From Betaproteobacteria bacterium (GTDB lineage: Bacteria > Pseudomonadota > Gammaproteobacteria > Burkholderiales > Burkholderiaceae_D): DNA of 9,018 bases. Positions 1 to 6,814 of the stretch are shown piece after piece. Positions within the stretch are counted from its first letter, which is position 1; the number at the start of each line of letters is the position of its first letter. The DNA is taken from positions 1 to 9,018 of the forward strand of contig JAATFN010000396.1 in NCBI GenBank assembly GCA_015655165.1. The letters are read 5' to 3'. The position numbers were made by a program, and so were the translations under genes. The notes under the pieces are model-generated. The model ran no database searches and was not told the DNA's origin. It worked only from the letters and a program-made list of their open reading frames with translations.

Positions 1-1022
1 CCTTAGCCATCATGGGCATTTCAACCGTGTTGATAGGCTTGTTACCGACGTATGCACAAATTGGTGTATGGGCCCCTGTGCTGCTCACCATCTTGCGCCT
101 GTTTCAGGGGCTGGCTCTGGGTGGAGAATGGGGTGGTGGTGTATTGCTAGCCGTAGAATATTCGCCGGCAAAAAAACGCGGTTTCTATGGTGCGGTCCCT
201 CAAACAGGTGCGTTAATCGGTCTGGCACTGGGTAACGTCGTCATGTCCGTTTTAAGTGCGGTATTCTCTGAAGAAGCATTCATGTCTTACGGCTGGAGAA
301 TTCCATTCATACTGTCCATCGTTCTGGTGTTCCTGGGTATGTGGATTCGTAACCGTGTTGCCGAAACGCCTTCCTTCAGGAAAGTCGCCTCGCAAAATAC
401 AGTGAAACGCATCCCGCTAGTGAATACACTTAAAAACCACTGGCGCGCAGTATTGGTGGTGATTGGTGCCAAGTTCATCGAAACATCGACCTTCTTCCTC
501 TTTGCCACCTTCACTATTTCCTATTTGGTAAAACTGGGCTATGCACGCGTCGAAGCACTCAATATCGTTCTGATTGCCGCATTGCTTGCTGTTCCCGCCA
601 TGCTTTATTTTGGTTCTTTGTCTGATCGAATCGGCCGCAAGAAGATGTTCGCATTGGGAACTGTGGCAATGATGATCTACATCCTGCCGTATTTCTGGTT
701 ACTCAATCAGGGCTCCTGGATCATCACTACAATCGCAGTGATCATCGGATTTTCAATCATTTGGTCAGCCTATGGCGCGATGATCGGCACATATTTTGCC
801 GAAAGTTTCCCTGCAGATGTCCGTTATACAGGTGTGTCTTTAGGATATCAGGTTGGAGCAGCTTTGGTTGGCGGCCCACTGCCATTGATTGCTACAGCAC
901 TGCTGGTGCACTACAACGGAAGCTACATCCCAATTGGTATCTTCATTATTGCCTGCGGCCTTGTATCGCTTATCGCGGTTGCATTCACCAAAGATCGTAG
1001 CGGCATTGAATTAGACGATTAA
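1..1022 (+). CDS. MHS-family MFS metabolite:proton symporter (5' partial)
   Basis: This is an inner-membrane secondary transporter of the major facilitator superfamily, metabolite:H+ symporter branch (relatives KgtP, ShiA, ProP, citrate carriers). The reading frame is open to the left edge (Leu-Ala-Ile precede the first visible ATG at 12), and MHS proteins are usually about 430-450 residues, so roughly 100 N-terminal residues lie outside the window and ATG 12 is internal. Counting from ATG 12, the family signature RLFQGLALGGEWGG is at residues 29-42, followed by an AVEYSP-AKKRG loop and RNRVAETPSF around 113-122. The second-half cytoplasmic loop motif SDRIGRKKMF is near 204-213. Long hydrophobic helices alternate throughout, and the protein ends in a short charged tail (KDRSGIELDD). 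The substrate cannot be read from the sequence; an organic acid or similar nutrient is likely given the Cache-domain sensor system facing it. It ends 40 bp from the convergent response regulator gene. Confidence 0.9.
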   Translation, partial: LAIMGISTVLIGLLPTYAQIGVWAPVLLTILRLFQGLALGGEWGGGVLLAVEYSPAKKRGFYGAVPQTGALIGLALGNVVMSVLSAVFSEEAFMSYGWRIPFILSIVLVFLGMWIRNRVAETPSFRKVASQNTVKRIPLVNTLKNHWRAVLVVIGAKFIETSTFFLFATFTISYLVKLGYARVEALNIVLIAALLAVPAMLYFGSLSDRIGRKKMFALGTVAMMIYILPYFWLLNQGSWIITTIAVIIGFSIIWSAYGAMIGTYFAESFPADVRYTGVSLGYQVGAALVGGPLPLIATALLVHYNGSYIPIGIFIIACGLVSLIAVAFTKDRSGIELDD

Positions 1023-1049
1023 TGTCGGCAACAAACACAAGCAGTCATG

Positions 1050-1082
1050 GACGGGATGGCGCCTAAGCCGTCTCGTCTTTTT
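1050..1082 (+). terminator. Rho-independent terminator of the transporter gene
   Basis: An 11-bp stem is formed by 1050-1060 (GACGGGATGGC) and 1067-1077 (GCCGTCTCGTC), with a six-base loop GCCTAA, and is followed at once by TTTTT (1078-1082). Two of the pairs are G-U on the plus-strand RNA. On the minus strand these become A-C mismatches and there is no T run, so it should work only for the rightward transporter transcript. It overlaps the last codons and stop of the leftward response regulator gene. Confidence 0.8.
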
Positions 1083-1728
1083 GTATCTTATCTTGCCAAA
1101 TTCCGGAAATTTCTGCAGGCAGGCCAAACTGCATCAAGTCTGCCACACTCGTGACCTGCATCTTTTCCATGACACGGCTACGATGTACTTCAACGGTCTT
1201 AATGCTAATGCCCAATGCATCGGCAATCTGCTTATTCAGCTTTCCATCAACCACATAAGCCGCAACCTCACGCTCGCGCATAGTTAACAGTGCAAATCGT
1301 TCGGCGAAAGAACGATGTCGCTGGCGACTCTTCTGGTTCACACGATCCTGACGTAAACACTCCTCAATACGTGCAAGCAAGTATGTGTCATCCAGCGGCT
1401 TTTGTACAAAATCGACTGCACCACGACGGAAAGCCTCGACAGCCATAGGCACATCGCCATGTCCTGTGACAATGATTGTAGGAAGCATGATATGACTTTC
1501 CACAAGGCGGCTATGGAGCTCAAGCCCCGTCATCCCGCCCATACGTATATCAGTGACCAAACAACCAGCCATATCCTCATGACATATCGCCAGAAAGGCT
1601 TCAGCTGAAGAAAATGGACGCACATTATGCCCACTCGATTCAATCAGCCAGATCAGCGAATCCCGAAAAGCATCATCGTCATCAACGATATAGATCATCT
1701 GCTCCTGTATATGTGCCACGGTATTCAC
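1063..1728 (-). CDS. FixJ/NarL-type two-component response regulator
   Basis: This is a cytoplasmic DNA-binding response regulator of 221 residues, the normal length for the FixJ/TodT/TtrR class. The receiver domain covers about residues 11-125: acidic pocket Asp16-Asp18, phospho-acceptor Asp60 (VTDIRM), Thr88 and Lys110 (QKP). A LuxR-type helix-turn-helix follows at about 148-195 (LTMREREV, NKQIADALGISIKTVEVHRSRV), so the output is transcriptional and independent of sigma54. The start is GTG at 1726-1728, overlapping the kinase stop as GTGA, which suggests translational coupling. The alternative is an internal ATG at 1698, just before MIYIVDDD, which has AGGAG only 3 bases upstream. The cognate kinase is the upstream gene. 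By analogy with similar loci it probably controls the convergent MHS transporter; this is an inference. Confidence 0.93.
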   Translation of the reverse strand: MNTVAHIQEQMIYIVDDDDAFRDSLIWLIESSGHNVRPFSSAEAFLAICHEDMAGCLVTDIRMGGMTGLELHSRLVESHIMLPTIIVTGHGDVPMAVEAFRRGAVDFVQKPLDDTYLLARIEECLRQDRVNQKSRQRHRSFAERFALLTMREREVAAYVVDGKLNKQIADALGISIKTVEVHRSRVMEKMQVTSVADLMQFGLPAEISGIWQDKIQKDETA

Positions 1729-3356
1729 AATTTGTCTGCCAGAGGTAAAGTAAATTCAAAGATAGCACCACCTAGAGGATTAGGTATCATCCATATCCGG
1801 CCACCGTGGAACTCCAGTATCGAATGGCAAATATTCAAGCCAACGCCCATACCTTCTGTTTTAGAGGTATAAAAAGGCTCAAACAACTTATTGCGATCTG
1901 CTTCTAAAACACCATGACCATAATCAATGACAGAGGTTTTTAGCATCATACCCATATCATCGATTGTTGTCCTTACCGTTATCTTACGTTCTTTGATCGG
2001 CATATCATGCATTGCATCGATCGCATTACGCAATAAATTGTGTACTACTTGTTCAATCATGACCCGGTCTACCAAGACCAATGGTAAATCGTTGGCCAGT
2101 TGGATATCAATCGAGATTGCATGTCGACGTGCCTCGATTGCCACAATAGAAGCAGTATCTTCGATCAGGCTACGTAATGAATGGGGTTTCAGTGATGGTT
2201 CGCGACGCTGCAGAAATTTACGTAGTTGTGCAATAATTTTTGAAGCACGCCTGGCTTGTTCAGAGGCTTTTTTCATTGCTGCCAATAAAGCAGGTGTTTC
2301 TTGCGAGCCCGCCTCAAGCCGTCGCACGCAGCCCATGCAATAGTTGTTCACAGCAGCAAGTGGTTGATTTAACTCGTGGGCCAAACTCATTGCCATTTCC
2401 CCCATAGAAATCAATCGTGCTGTTTGCTCAAGTCGCACAGCGCTGTCACGTTCAAGCGCAAGCGCTACCTCACGGGCAACGCGCGCTTGTTCTTCTTTCT
2501 CTCGCAACTCATTTTGCAGTGCTTCAAAATCCCGCCCTGTTTTTTTGAATACTTCGATCGCGCGGGCGATATCTCCTACTTCATCATCCCGAAACTGCCC
2601 GACTACAGGTGTATGGTAATCCCGCTCACTCAATCGCTTGATCGCGCCAGTCAATTGCCCAAGTGGCACAGTCACACCGCGTGAGAGCAAGCGAATCAAA
2701 ATACCCGTAATCAACGCCACGACACCCAGAAAACCGATTGCACGCCAGATAACAACGCCAATCTCCCGATCCACATCATCAAGATAAATACCGGTAGCAA
2801 TAAACCAGCCCCAAGGCTCAAAAGGAAGAACATACGCCAGCTTCTCTTCGGGCTTGACCGTGCCTGGCTTGGTAAACTGGTATCGGACTGTCCCGCCTCC
2901 TGCCAAGGCAGCATCATGCTGTGCCTGTACGTAATAGCGCCCTTTGTGATCGACCAGATCAAGCACATACGTTCCCTCCAGTTCAGGACGAATCGGCAAC
3001 AATATTGAATAGCCGTTGTAATCATCAATAAAAAAATATTCGCCATTGGCATAGCGCATCATACGCAGTTCTTCGACTGCATTTTGCTGCGCGTTGGCTT
3101 CACTGATTTCACCGCGTTTGTAGCGGGCATATTGGCGTTCGATGACAATACGTCCTACTTCTGCCAGGTTATGCACCATGGTGACACGACCATCGATCAT
3201 CTGTGTATGCATGGCATTGATTGCGACTACAATCAGAATGATTAAACCGGCAAGATTAATCACGCCAATGAGCAACATCCGTATGCGTATTTTAAAACGC
3301 GGGAGAAAAGACGATTTTACCGATAATTTGAACATAAGAAGCGATCCATACAACAT
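1725..3356 (-). CDS. Cache-domain sensor histidine kinase
   Basis: This is an inner-membrane sensor kinase of about 543 residues. Numbering below counts from the TTG at 3359. A transmembrane helix at about 28-50 is followed by a periplasmic single-Cache (sCache_2-like) domain at about 60-198, with RYANGEYFFIDD at 102-113, a HKGRYYVQ segment and a PWGWFIATGIY end. A second helix lies at about 201-225, then HAMP (VPLGQLTGAI onward) and a coiled coil (275-315). The HisKA domain has His328 in SLAHELNQPLAAV. The ATPase domain has an N-box (Asn441 and Asn445 in NLLRNAIDAM), G1 (DYGHG 479-483), an F-box (FEPFYTSK) and G2 (GMGVGLNI 503-510). No key residue is missing. Start: TTG at 3359 is followed directly by ATG at 3356, and another ATG lies at 3335. 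None has a strong ribosome site, so the exact N-terminus is open. Cache domains of this type bind small ligands such as organic acids; the actual ligand is unknown. Confidence 0.92.
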   Translation of the reverse strand: MLYGSLLMFKLSVKSSFLPRFKIRIRMLLIGVINLAGLIILIVVAINAMHTQMIDGRVTMVHNLAEVGRIVIERQYARYKRGEISEANAQQNAVEELRMMRYANGEYFFIDDYNGYSILLPIRPELEGTYVLDLVDHKGRYYVQAQHDAALAGGGTVRYQFTKPGTVKPEEKLAYVLPFEPWGWFIATGIYLDDVDREIGVVIWRAIGFLGVVALITGILIRLLSRGVTVPLGQLTGAIKRLSERDYHTPVVGQFRDDEVGDIARAIEVFKKTGRDFEALQNELREKEEQARVAREVALALERDSAVRLEQTARLISMGEMAMSLAHELNQPLAAVNNYCMGCVRRLEAGSQETPALLAAMKKASEQARRASKIIAQLRKFLQRREPSLKPHSLRSLIEDTASIVAIEARRHAISIDIQLANDLPLVLVDRVMIEQVVHNLLRNAIDAMHDMPIKERKITVRTTIDDMGMMLKTSVIDYGHGVLEADRNKLFEPFYTSKTEGMGVGLNICHSILEFHGGRIWMIPNPLGGAIFEFTLPLADKL

Positions 3357-3612
3357 CAATCAGACGTGTTTGCCAGATTGCCTAGAAAAATATTACCATA
3401 CCACCTACCCAACTCTGATAATAAACCAGATGGTTATCGGCTTTGGTCCCTTCAATGAACGAAACAGGAATGCATGGCACCGGACAGATTTGTGACGAAG
3501 AAACATCTGGTATATAAGACATCCGTAGCAAGCACATTTTCATCCATACAAGAACGAGCACGTCATCTGCATTGCCATAACAATGGTAGACCGGCACAGC
3601 GACGCAAAGCTG
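3357..3612. other. Intergenic spacer, no convincing gene
   Basis: These 256 bases separate the diguanylate cyclase stop from the kinase start; both genes point left. I see no protein with recognisable features. A 71-codon leftward frame (GTG at 3597) lacks a ribosome site and has an unstructured, cysteine-scattered sequence. A TATTAT hexamer lies on the minus strand around 3419-3424 and could be a -10 box for the kinase, but no acceptable -35 sits 16-18 bp upstream of it. A small ACAGC/GCTGT repeat follows the cyclase stop without a T run, so there is no clear intrinsic terminator. Confidence 0.5.
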
Positions 3613-4782
3613 TCATTCAACTGCGGTAACTGGATGATGTGTTTGTGTGTAAGCCACCTGATTACGCCCAGATCTTTTTGCCTGGTAAAGCATCGCATCG
3701 GCATGCGCTATGGCTTCTAACAATGATTGCCCTGCAGTGATCAACGTCACACCGAAACTGGCAGCCACGTTCCCGGAAATGGCAGGAATATGGGTACCAG
3801 CGATCTGCCCACGCATACGGTCTGCCACGTTTTTTGCGGCGAGAATATCTTTACATTTTAAAAGAATAATAAACTCTTCCCCGCCGAATCTTGCAACCAG
3901 ATCATCCTTTCGTACTTGTTGCATCAAGGTTTCCCCGATAAGCTCTAACGCCTGATCACCGGCGGCATGTCCCCAAGTATCATTTATTTTCTTAAAGTGA
4001 TCGACGTCGCAGGTGATCAATGCCCATTGATCGCCTGGCATCTTTAATTGACGATCTGCCTGCTCAAAGAAAGCACGTCTGTTCAACAAACGTGTTAATG
4101 GATCCTGGTTTCTTTCGTTATTCAATGTCTGAAATATCTCCCTCATGACACAAGCCAGAAGTATAAAAGTAAACCACAAACTGACGACCAGACTAATAGC
4201 CAACATCAACAACCAATATCCAGATCGTGTTACCTCCCAATCTATTTCGACCGGCATCCAGACATAAACTGCAATTGTCCTTGCCAATGCATAAGCGATC
4301 AGCAATAAATAAGAGCTACGTAATATGCGTTCTAGAAAAATCGGTGATCTTTGGCTTTGGAAAAGACTTTTGATAGGTAACGTAAAAAGCAGGAAAATTC
4401 CCGTATTCAGACATAGCATACGTACCCATATCTGATCGGTAATCCGGGAAAAATAGTAAAGTAGTAACAGTGTCGAAACGATGATACAGCCAGCTACCCG
4501 AGGGTGTGCAGAACCGTTGTACTTACCTGCTATACCACGTGCAGCCGACCAAATTCCTGCCAAATAGAATGCGCCGTTAAGCACAGCCCAATTTGTCAAT
4601 TGTGATGTAGTCATCAGACTTTGTGCTGCTAACGGAACAGATGACAAGATATAGCTGGTAGCTATCCAGAGCAAATACTTATGCTCACGCATCGCTGTCC
4701 AACAGCTAATTAATGCCACCCCTTGTAGTACTGCACAGATTGGTACTATCAATGCAAAATATTGATCAACAGACAGATTCAC
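3613..4782 (-). CDS. Membrane-bound diguanylate cyclase (GGDEF protein)
   Basis: This 389-residue protein makes cyclic di-GMP from two GTP at the inner membrane. Residues 1-212 are hydrophobic, with about seven predicted helices (roughly 10-30, 36-56, 64-82, 96-112, 121-140, 157-178, 188-212). They form an integral sensory module that I cannot assign to a named family such as MASE or 7TMR. The GGDEF domain begins at DPLTRLLNRRAFFE (227-240). It carries DVDHFKKINDTWGHAAGD (259-276) and the active-site loop RFGGEEF (298-304). The inhibitory I-site R-x-x-D is intact at Arg291-Asp294, so product inhibition is expected. No EAL domain is present. The start is GTG at 4780-4782, because an in-frame TAA lies four codons upstream. 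No Shine-Dalgarno precedes it, which suggests weak translation. A candidate promoter lies at 4830-4859. Confidence 0.93.
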   Translation of the reverse strand: MNLSVDQYFALIVPICAVLQGVALISCWTAMREHKYLLWIATSYILSSVPLAAQSLMTTSQLTNWAVLNGAFYLAGIWSAARGIAGKYNGSAHPRVAGCIIVSTLLLLYYFSRITDQIWVRMLCLNTGIFLLFTLPIKSLFQSQRSPIFLERILRSSYLLLIAYALARTIAVYVWMPVEIDWEVTRSGYWLLMLAISLVVSLWFTFILLACVMREIFQTLNNERNQDPLTRLLNRRAFFEQADRQLKMPGDQWALITCDVDHFKKINDTWGHAAGDQALELIGETLMQQVRKDDLVARFGGEEFIILLKCKDILAAKNVADRMRGQIAGTHIPAISGNVAASFGVTLITAGQSLLEAIAHADAMLYQAKRSGRNQVAYTQTHHPVTAVE

Positions 4783-4829
4783 GAAGGAAAATTATGGTTA
4801 GCTTGAAAGCAGGCATATAAGTATGCTGG

Positions 4830-4859
4830 AGTGTAACTGCCGGGAGCCAGAAGCGTCAA
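4830..4859 (-). promoter_or_regulatory. Candidate sigma70 promoter for the diguanylate cyclase
   Basis: On the minus strand, TTGACG (4854-4859, five of six matches to the -35 consensus) is separated by 18 bp from TACACT (4830-4835, four of six matches to the -10). Transcription would start near 4823, about 40 bases before the GTG start. A short imperfect dyad, GCATA-TAAG-TATGC, lies just downstream near the expected start point. The 109-bp gap between yigZ and the cyclase contains no gene. Confidence 0.45.
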
Positions 4860-4891
4860 TCAATGAAATACACCAACCAAGCCAGCCTCGC

Positions 4892-5536
4892 CTATTTGTG
4901 TGTCATATTGCTTATATTGGCCAATCCATGTAAGTGCAGACTTCCCCGGGAAATATCCGACAGGCTCCGATCAAAATCATGTGTCTGGCTCATCGGCAAT
5001 ACAAACACTACTGATACGCCATCCAGAAAGGTTTGCTCGATGAGTCGACCTTCATAACGTGCAATCAGATGTTCAATGTCAGGTAACATCACATAGTCAA
5101 CATGTAAGGTAAATTCTTGCATCGGCACTTTGGTCTGCAGACGCAGCAGTTTTAATGCCTTTTGTACACCTTGGCCGTAGGCTTTGACTAGTCCGCCAGT
5201 ACCCAACTCGATACCACCAAAATAACGTACCACAACAGCTGTCACTTCACCGACCCCACTTCCCTGCAACTGCGCCAGCATCGGTTTACCAGCAGTTCCG
5301 GAAGGTTCACCGTCATCTGAAAATCCCAGCACTTGCGAGTCCGATGGCGCACCAGCGACATATGCCCAGCAATGATGCGCAGCAGCAGGATGTGCAGATC
5401 TGGCGTTACGGATAAATACGCGTGCAGATTCAATGTTCTCTGTATGACTCAGCAGTGTTATAAAACGACTTTTTTTAAAGACGTCTTCACTAGTCACCGG
5501 TTCGACAGGAATTGGATATGTATGCATTCTTCGCAT
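4892..5536 (-). CDS. yigZ: YigZ/IMPACT-family protein (UPF0029)
   Basis: This 214-residue cytoplasmic protein is close to E. coli YigZ (about 204 residues) over its whole length. The N-terminal UPF0029 domain (about 16-125) has the hallmark GFSDDGEPSGTAGKPML (71-87), the preceding HHCWAYVAGAP, and VVVRYFGGIELGTGGLVKAY (101-120). A smaller ferredoxin-like DUF1949-type domain follows (about 140-200), ending in SRGSLHLHG. Eukaryotic IMPACT relatives regulate Gcn2, and the bacterial role is not settled; nucleic-acid or ribosome-linked functions have been suggested. The start is uncertain: ATG 5536 has a GGTG four bases upstream, while ATG 5527 (MHTYPIP) matches the E. coli N-terminus better. A perfect inverted repeat sits immediately upstream (5543-5567). 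The DUF808 gene lies 63 bp upstream on the same strand, so co-transcription is possible. Confidence 0.93.
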   Translation of the reverse strand: MRRMHTYPIPVEPVTSEDVFKKSRFITLLSHTENIESARVFIRNARSAHPAAAHHCWAYVAGAPSDSQVLGFSDDGEPSGTAGKPMLAQLQGSGVGEVTAVVVRYFGGIELGTGGLVKAYGQGVQKALKLLRLQTKVPMQEFTLHVDYVMLPDIEHLIARYEGRLIEQTFLDGVSVVFVLPMSQTHDFDRSLSDISRGSLHLHGLANISNMTHK

Positions 5537-5542
5537 TAAACA

Positions 5543-5567
5543 CCATGACCACTGATCGTTGTCATGG
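5543..5567. repeat. Perfect 7-bp inverted repeat upstream of yigZ
   Basis: CCATGAC (5543-5549) and GTCATGG (5561-5567) flank an 11-base loop. In the leftward mRNA the hairpin ends about six bases before the ATG at 5536, and the only ribosome-site-like bases (GGTG) overlap its last arm. In the leftward sense it is followed by TGTTTAAT, a poor T tract. In the rightward sense a TTCTTTTTTG tract follows four bases later, but no rightward gene ends here. It could be an attenuator, a translation-control hairpin or a protein-binding dyad. Confidence 0.55.
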
Positions 5568-5599
5568 CAATTCTTTTTTGCTTACGCTTGTCACTTCAA

Positions 5600-6502
5600 C
5601 TACCGTATAACCCGCTTGGCCAGCATGACAACCGCTAATACGATGATACCAGCTACAATACCGAAAACACCTTGCATAAGCGACACACTAATCGAATTCC
5701 AGGCACCAGTGTTTGCAGCCAGCGCTTCAATTGCATGGTGCACGGGCGATAAACCATGTACCAGAATTCCACCACCCACCAAAAACATCGCTGCTGTTCC
5801 AACAATAGACAGTCCCTTCATCAACCAGGGGGCTGAATAAAGGATCCCGCGACCAATCATTTGTACGGATTGATTACTCCGTTGACTTAAAAATAAACCG
5901 ACATCATCGAGTTTAACAATCGCGGCAACCAAACCATACACCCCGACAGTCAAGAGAATCGCAATACCTGCTAGCACTGCAAATTGTTCAAGGAAAGGTT
6001 TTCCTTGTGTGACACCCAATGTAATCGCAATAATCTCGGCAGACAACACAAAATCAGTCCGTATGGCGCCTTTGATCTTGCCTTTTTCCAAAGCCACAGC
6101 TTCGGCGACAGCACTTTTATCATCTTGTTGATCCGCCTCTTTATGGGTTTCTTCTTTTGCCCCCGGATGCAAAAACTTATGGGCCAGTTTTTCAACCCCT
6201 TCATAGCAGAGGAATGCACCACCCACCATGAGTAATGGCGTAATCCCCCATGGTGCAAAGTAACTGATCAATAAGGCGATAGGGACCAACATCGCCTTAT
6301 TGAGGAGAGATCCTTTCGCCACAGCCCAGACAACAGGCAGCTCACGATTTGCCTTCACGCCAGTGACCTGCTGTGCATTTAGTGCCAAATCATCACCCAG
6401 TACACCGACTGTCTTTTTTGTTGCAAGCTTTGTCATCACTGATACATCATCGAGGATGGATGCAATATCATCAAGAAGCGCGAGTAAACTACCTGTAGCC
6501 AT
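5600..6502 (-). CDS. DUF808 family inner-membrane protein (YedI-like)
   Basis: This 300-residue multi-pass membrane protein has the usual length for DUF808, whose E. coli member is YedI; its function is unknown. The conserved N-terminus is clear: SLLALLDDIASILDDVSVMTKLATKKTVG at about 5-33, then GDDLALNAQQVTG (36-48), ELPVVWAVAKGS and a helix around 66-84. The GGAFLCYEGVEK motif is at 94-105. A charged, probably cytoplasmic loop (about 112-147, EETHKEADQQDDKS) leads into further helices near 150-167, 172-197, 228-250 and 272-296. The protein ends in a positively charged AKRVIR tail. ATG 6502 starts the conserved MATGSLLALLDD segment, so the start is well supported although its ribosome site is weak. 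The gene is divergent from the SIMPL-domain gene and 63 bp upstream of yigZ. Confidence 0.92.
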   Translation of the reverse strand: MATGSLLALLDDIASILDDVSVMTKLATKKTVGVLGDDLALNAQQVTGVKANRELPVVWAVAKGSLLNKAMLVPIALLISYFAPWGITPLLMVGGAFLCYEGVEKLAHKFLHPGAKEETHKEADQQDDKSAVAEAVALEKGKIKGAIRTDFVLSAEIIAITLGVTQGKPFLEQFAVLAGIAILLTVGVYGLVAAIVKLDDVGLFLSQRSNQSVQMIGRGILYSAPWLMKGLSIVGTAAMFLVGGGILVHGLSPVHHAIEALAANTGAWNSISVSLMQGVFGIVAGIIVLAVVMLAKRVIR

Positions 6503-6520
6503 TATACGTGTTCACTTTCT

Positions 6521-6546
6521 ATCGGGACCGCAATGACTGCCCCGAT
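6521..6546 (-). repeat. Leader hairpin upstream of the DUF808 gene
   Basis: On the minus strand, ATCGGGGC (6546-6539) can pair with GTCCCGAT (6528-6521) as an 8-bp stem with one G-U pair and a 10-base loop. On the plus strand the same position is an A-C mismatch, so the structure favours the DUF808 transcript. It ends about 18 bases before the ATG at 6502. No T run follows, so it is not a terminator. Confidence 0.4.
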
Positions 6547-6741
6547 CATCAATACAAAAATTCTAAAAAACCATCTGCCACACCAATTGAATGATCCCCT
6601 ATCTTTTAAAAATAAGACGCTCTTCAGTAGATGCTTGTATTACTTTTAATAGCAAAAGACCGACAATTCTTTTGTCTATTTTTTACCCAGACAAGACATG
6701 TAACTTCAATTGAAATCTTTCAATACAATTGCATCATAACA

Positions 6742-6770
6742 TTCGAAGACAAATATCCGCCTTCTATACT
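6742..6770 (+). promoter_or_regulatory. Candidate promoter for the SIMPL-domain gene
   Basis: TATACT (6765-6770) matches five of six bases of the -10 consensus. Seventeen bases upstream, TTCGAA (6742-6747) is a weak -35 (three of six), so an activator may be needed. The start point would be near 6777, giving a leader of about 38 bases that contains AGGAG at 6804-6808. Overlapping palindromes lie just upstream. Confidence 0.4.
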
Positions 6771-6803
6771 AATATCATTTATCCGCATCGTTAGTTGCAC
6801 TAC

Positions 6804-6808
6804 AGGAG
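6804..6808 (+). promoter_or_regulatory. Shine-Dalgarno AGGAG of the SIMPL-domain gene
   Basis: AGGAG lies six bases before the ATG at 6815, an optimal spacing that fixes the start. It is the only strong ribosome site among the genes whose starts are visible here. Confidence 0.85.
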
Positions 6809-6814
6809 TATGTT

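Larger units (their letters stand above)
6503..6814. other. Divergent AT-rich intergenic region (312 bp)
   Basis: This spacer separates the divergent DUF808 and SIMPL-domain genes. On its left it carries a hairpin in the DUF808 leader (6521-6546). On its right are overlapping palindromes (6705-6731), a TATACT -10 candidate and an AGGAG ribosome site. On the minus strand a TAGAAT hexamer (around 6560-6565) may be a -10 for DUF808, but I found no good -35 at standard spacing. A rightward frame starting at 6631 crosses into the SIMPL gene in the wrong frame and is not a real gene. Confidence 0.5.

Noticed and set aside
1927..2343. A 138-codon rightward frame opposite the kinase
   Set aside because: It is antisense to the conserved HisKA and ATPase domains, and the Ser/Arg/Ile-rich protein looks like a shadow of the real gene.
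3474..3494. TGGCAC near 3475 as a sigma54 promoter
   Set aside because: The required TTGC element at the correct spacing is absent and no rightward gene follows.
3382..3597. A 71-codon leftward frame between the cyclase and the kinase
   Set aside because: It has a GTG start with no ribosome site, no recognisable domain, and a composition typical of random translation. It lies where promoter and leader sequence for the kinase are expected.
6710..6740. TTGAAA (6710-6715) with CATAAC (6735-6740) as a promoter for the SIMPL gene
   Set aside because: The 19-bp spacing and poor -10 make it weaker than TATACT at 6765-6770, and the TTGAAA is better explained as part of a palindrome.
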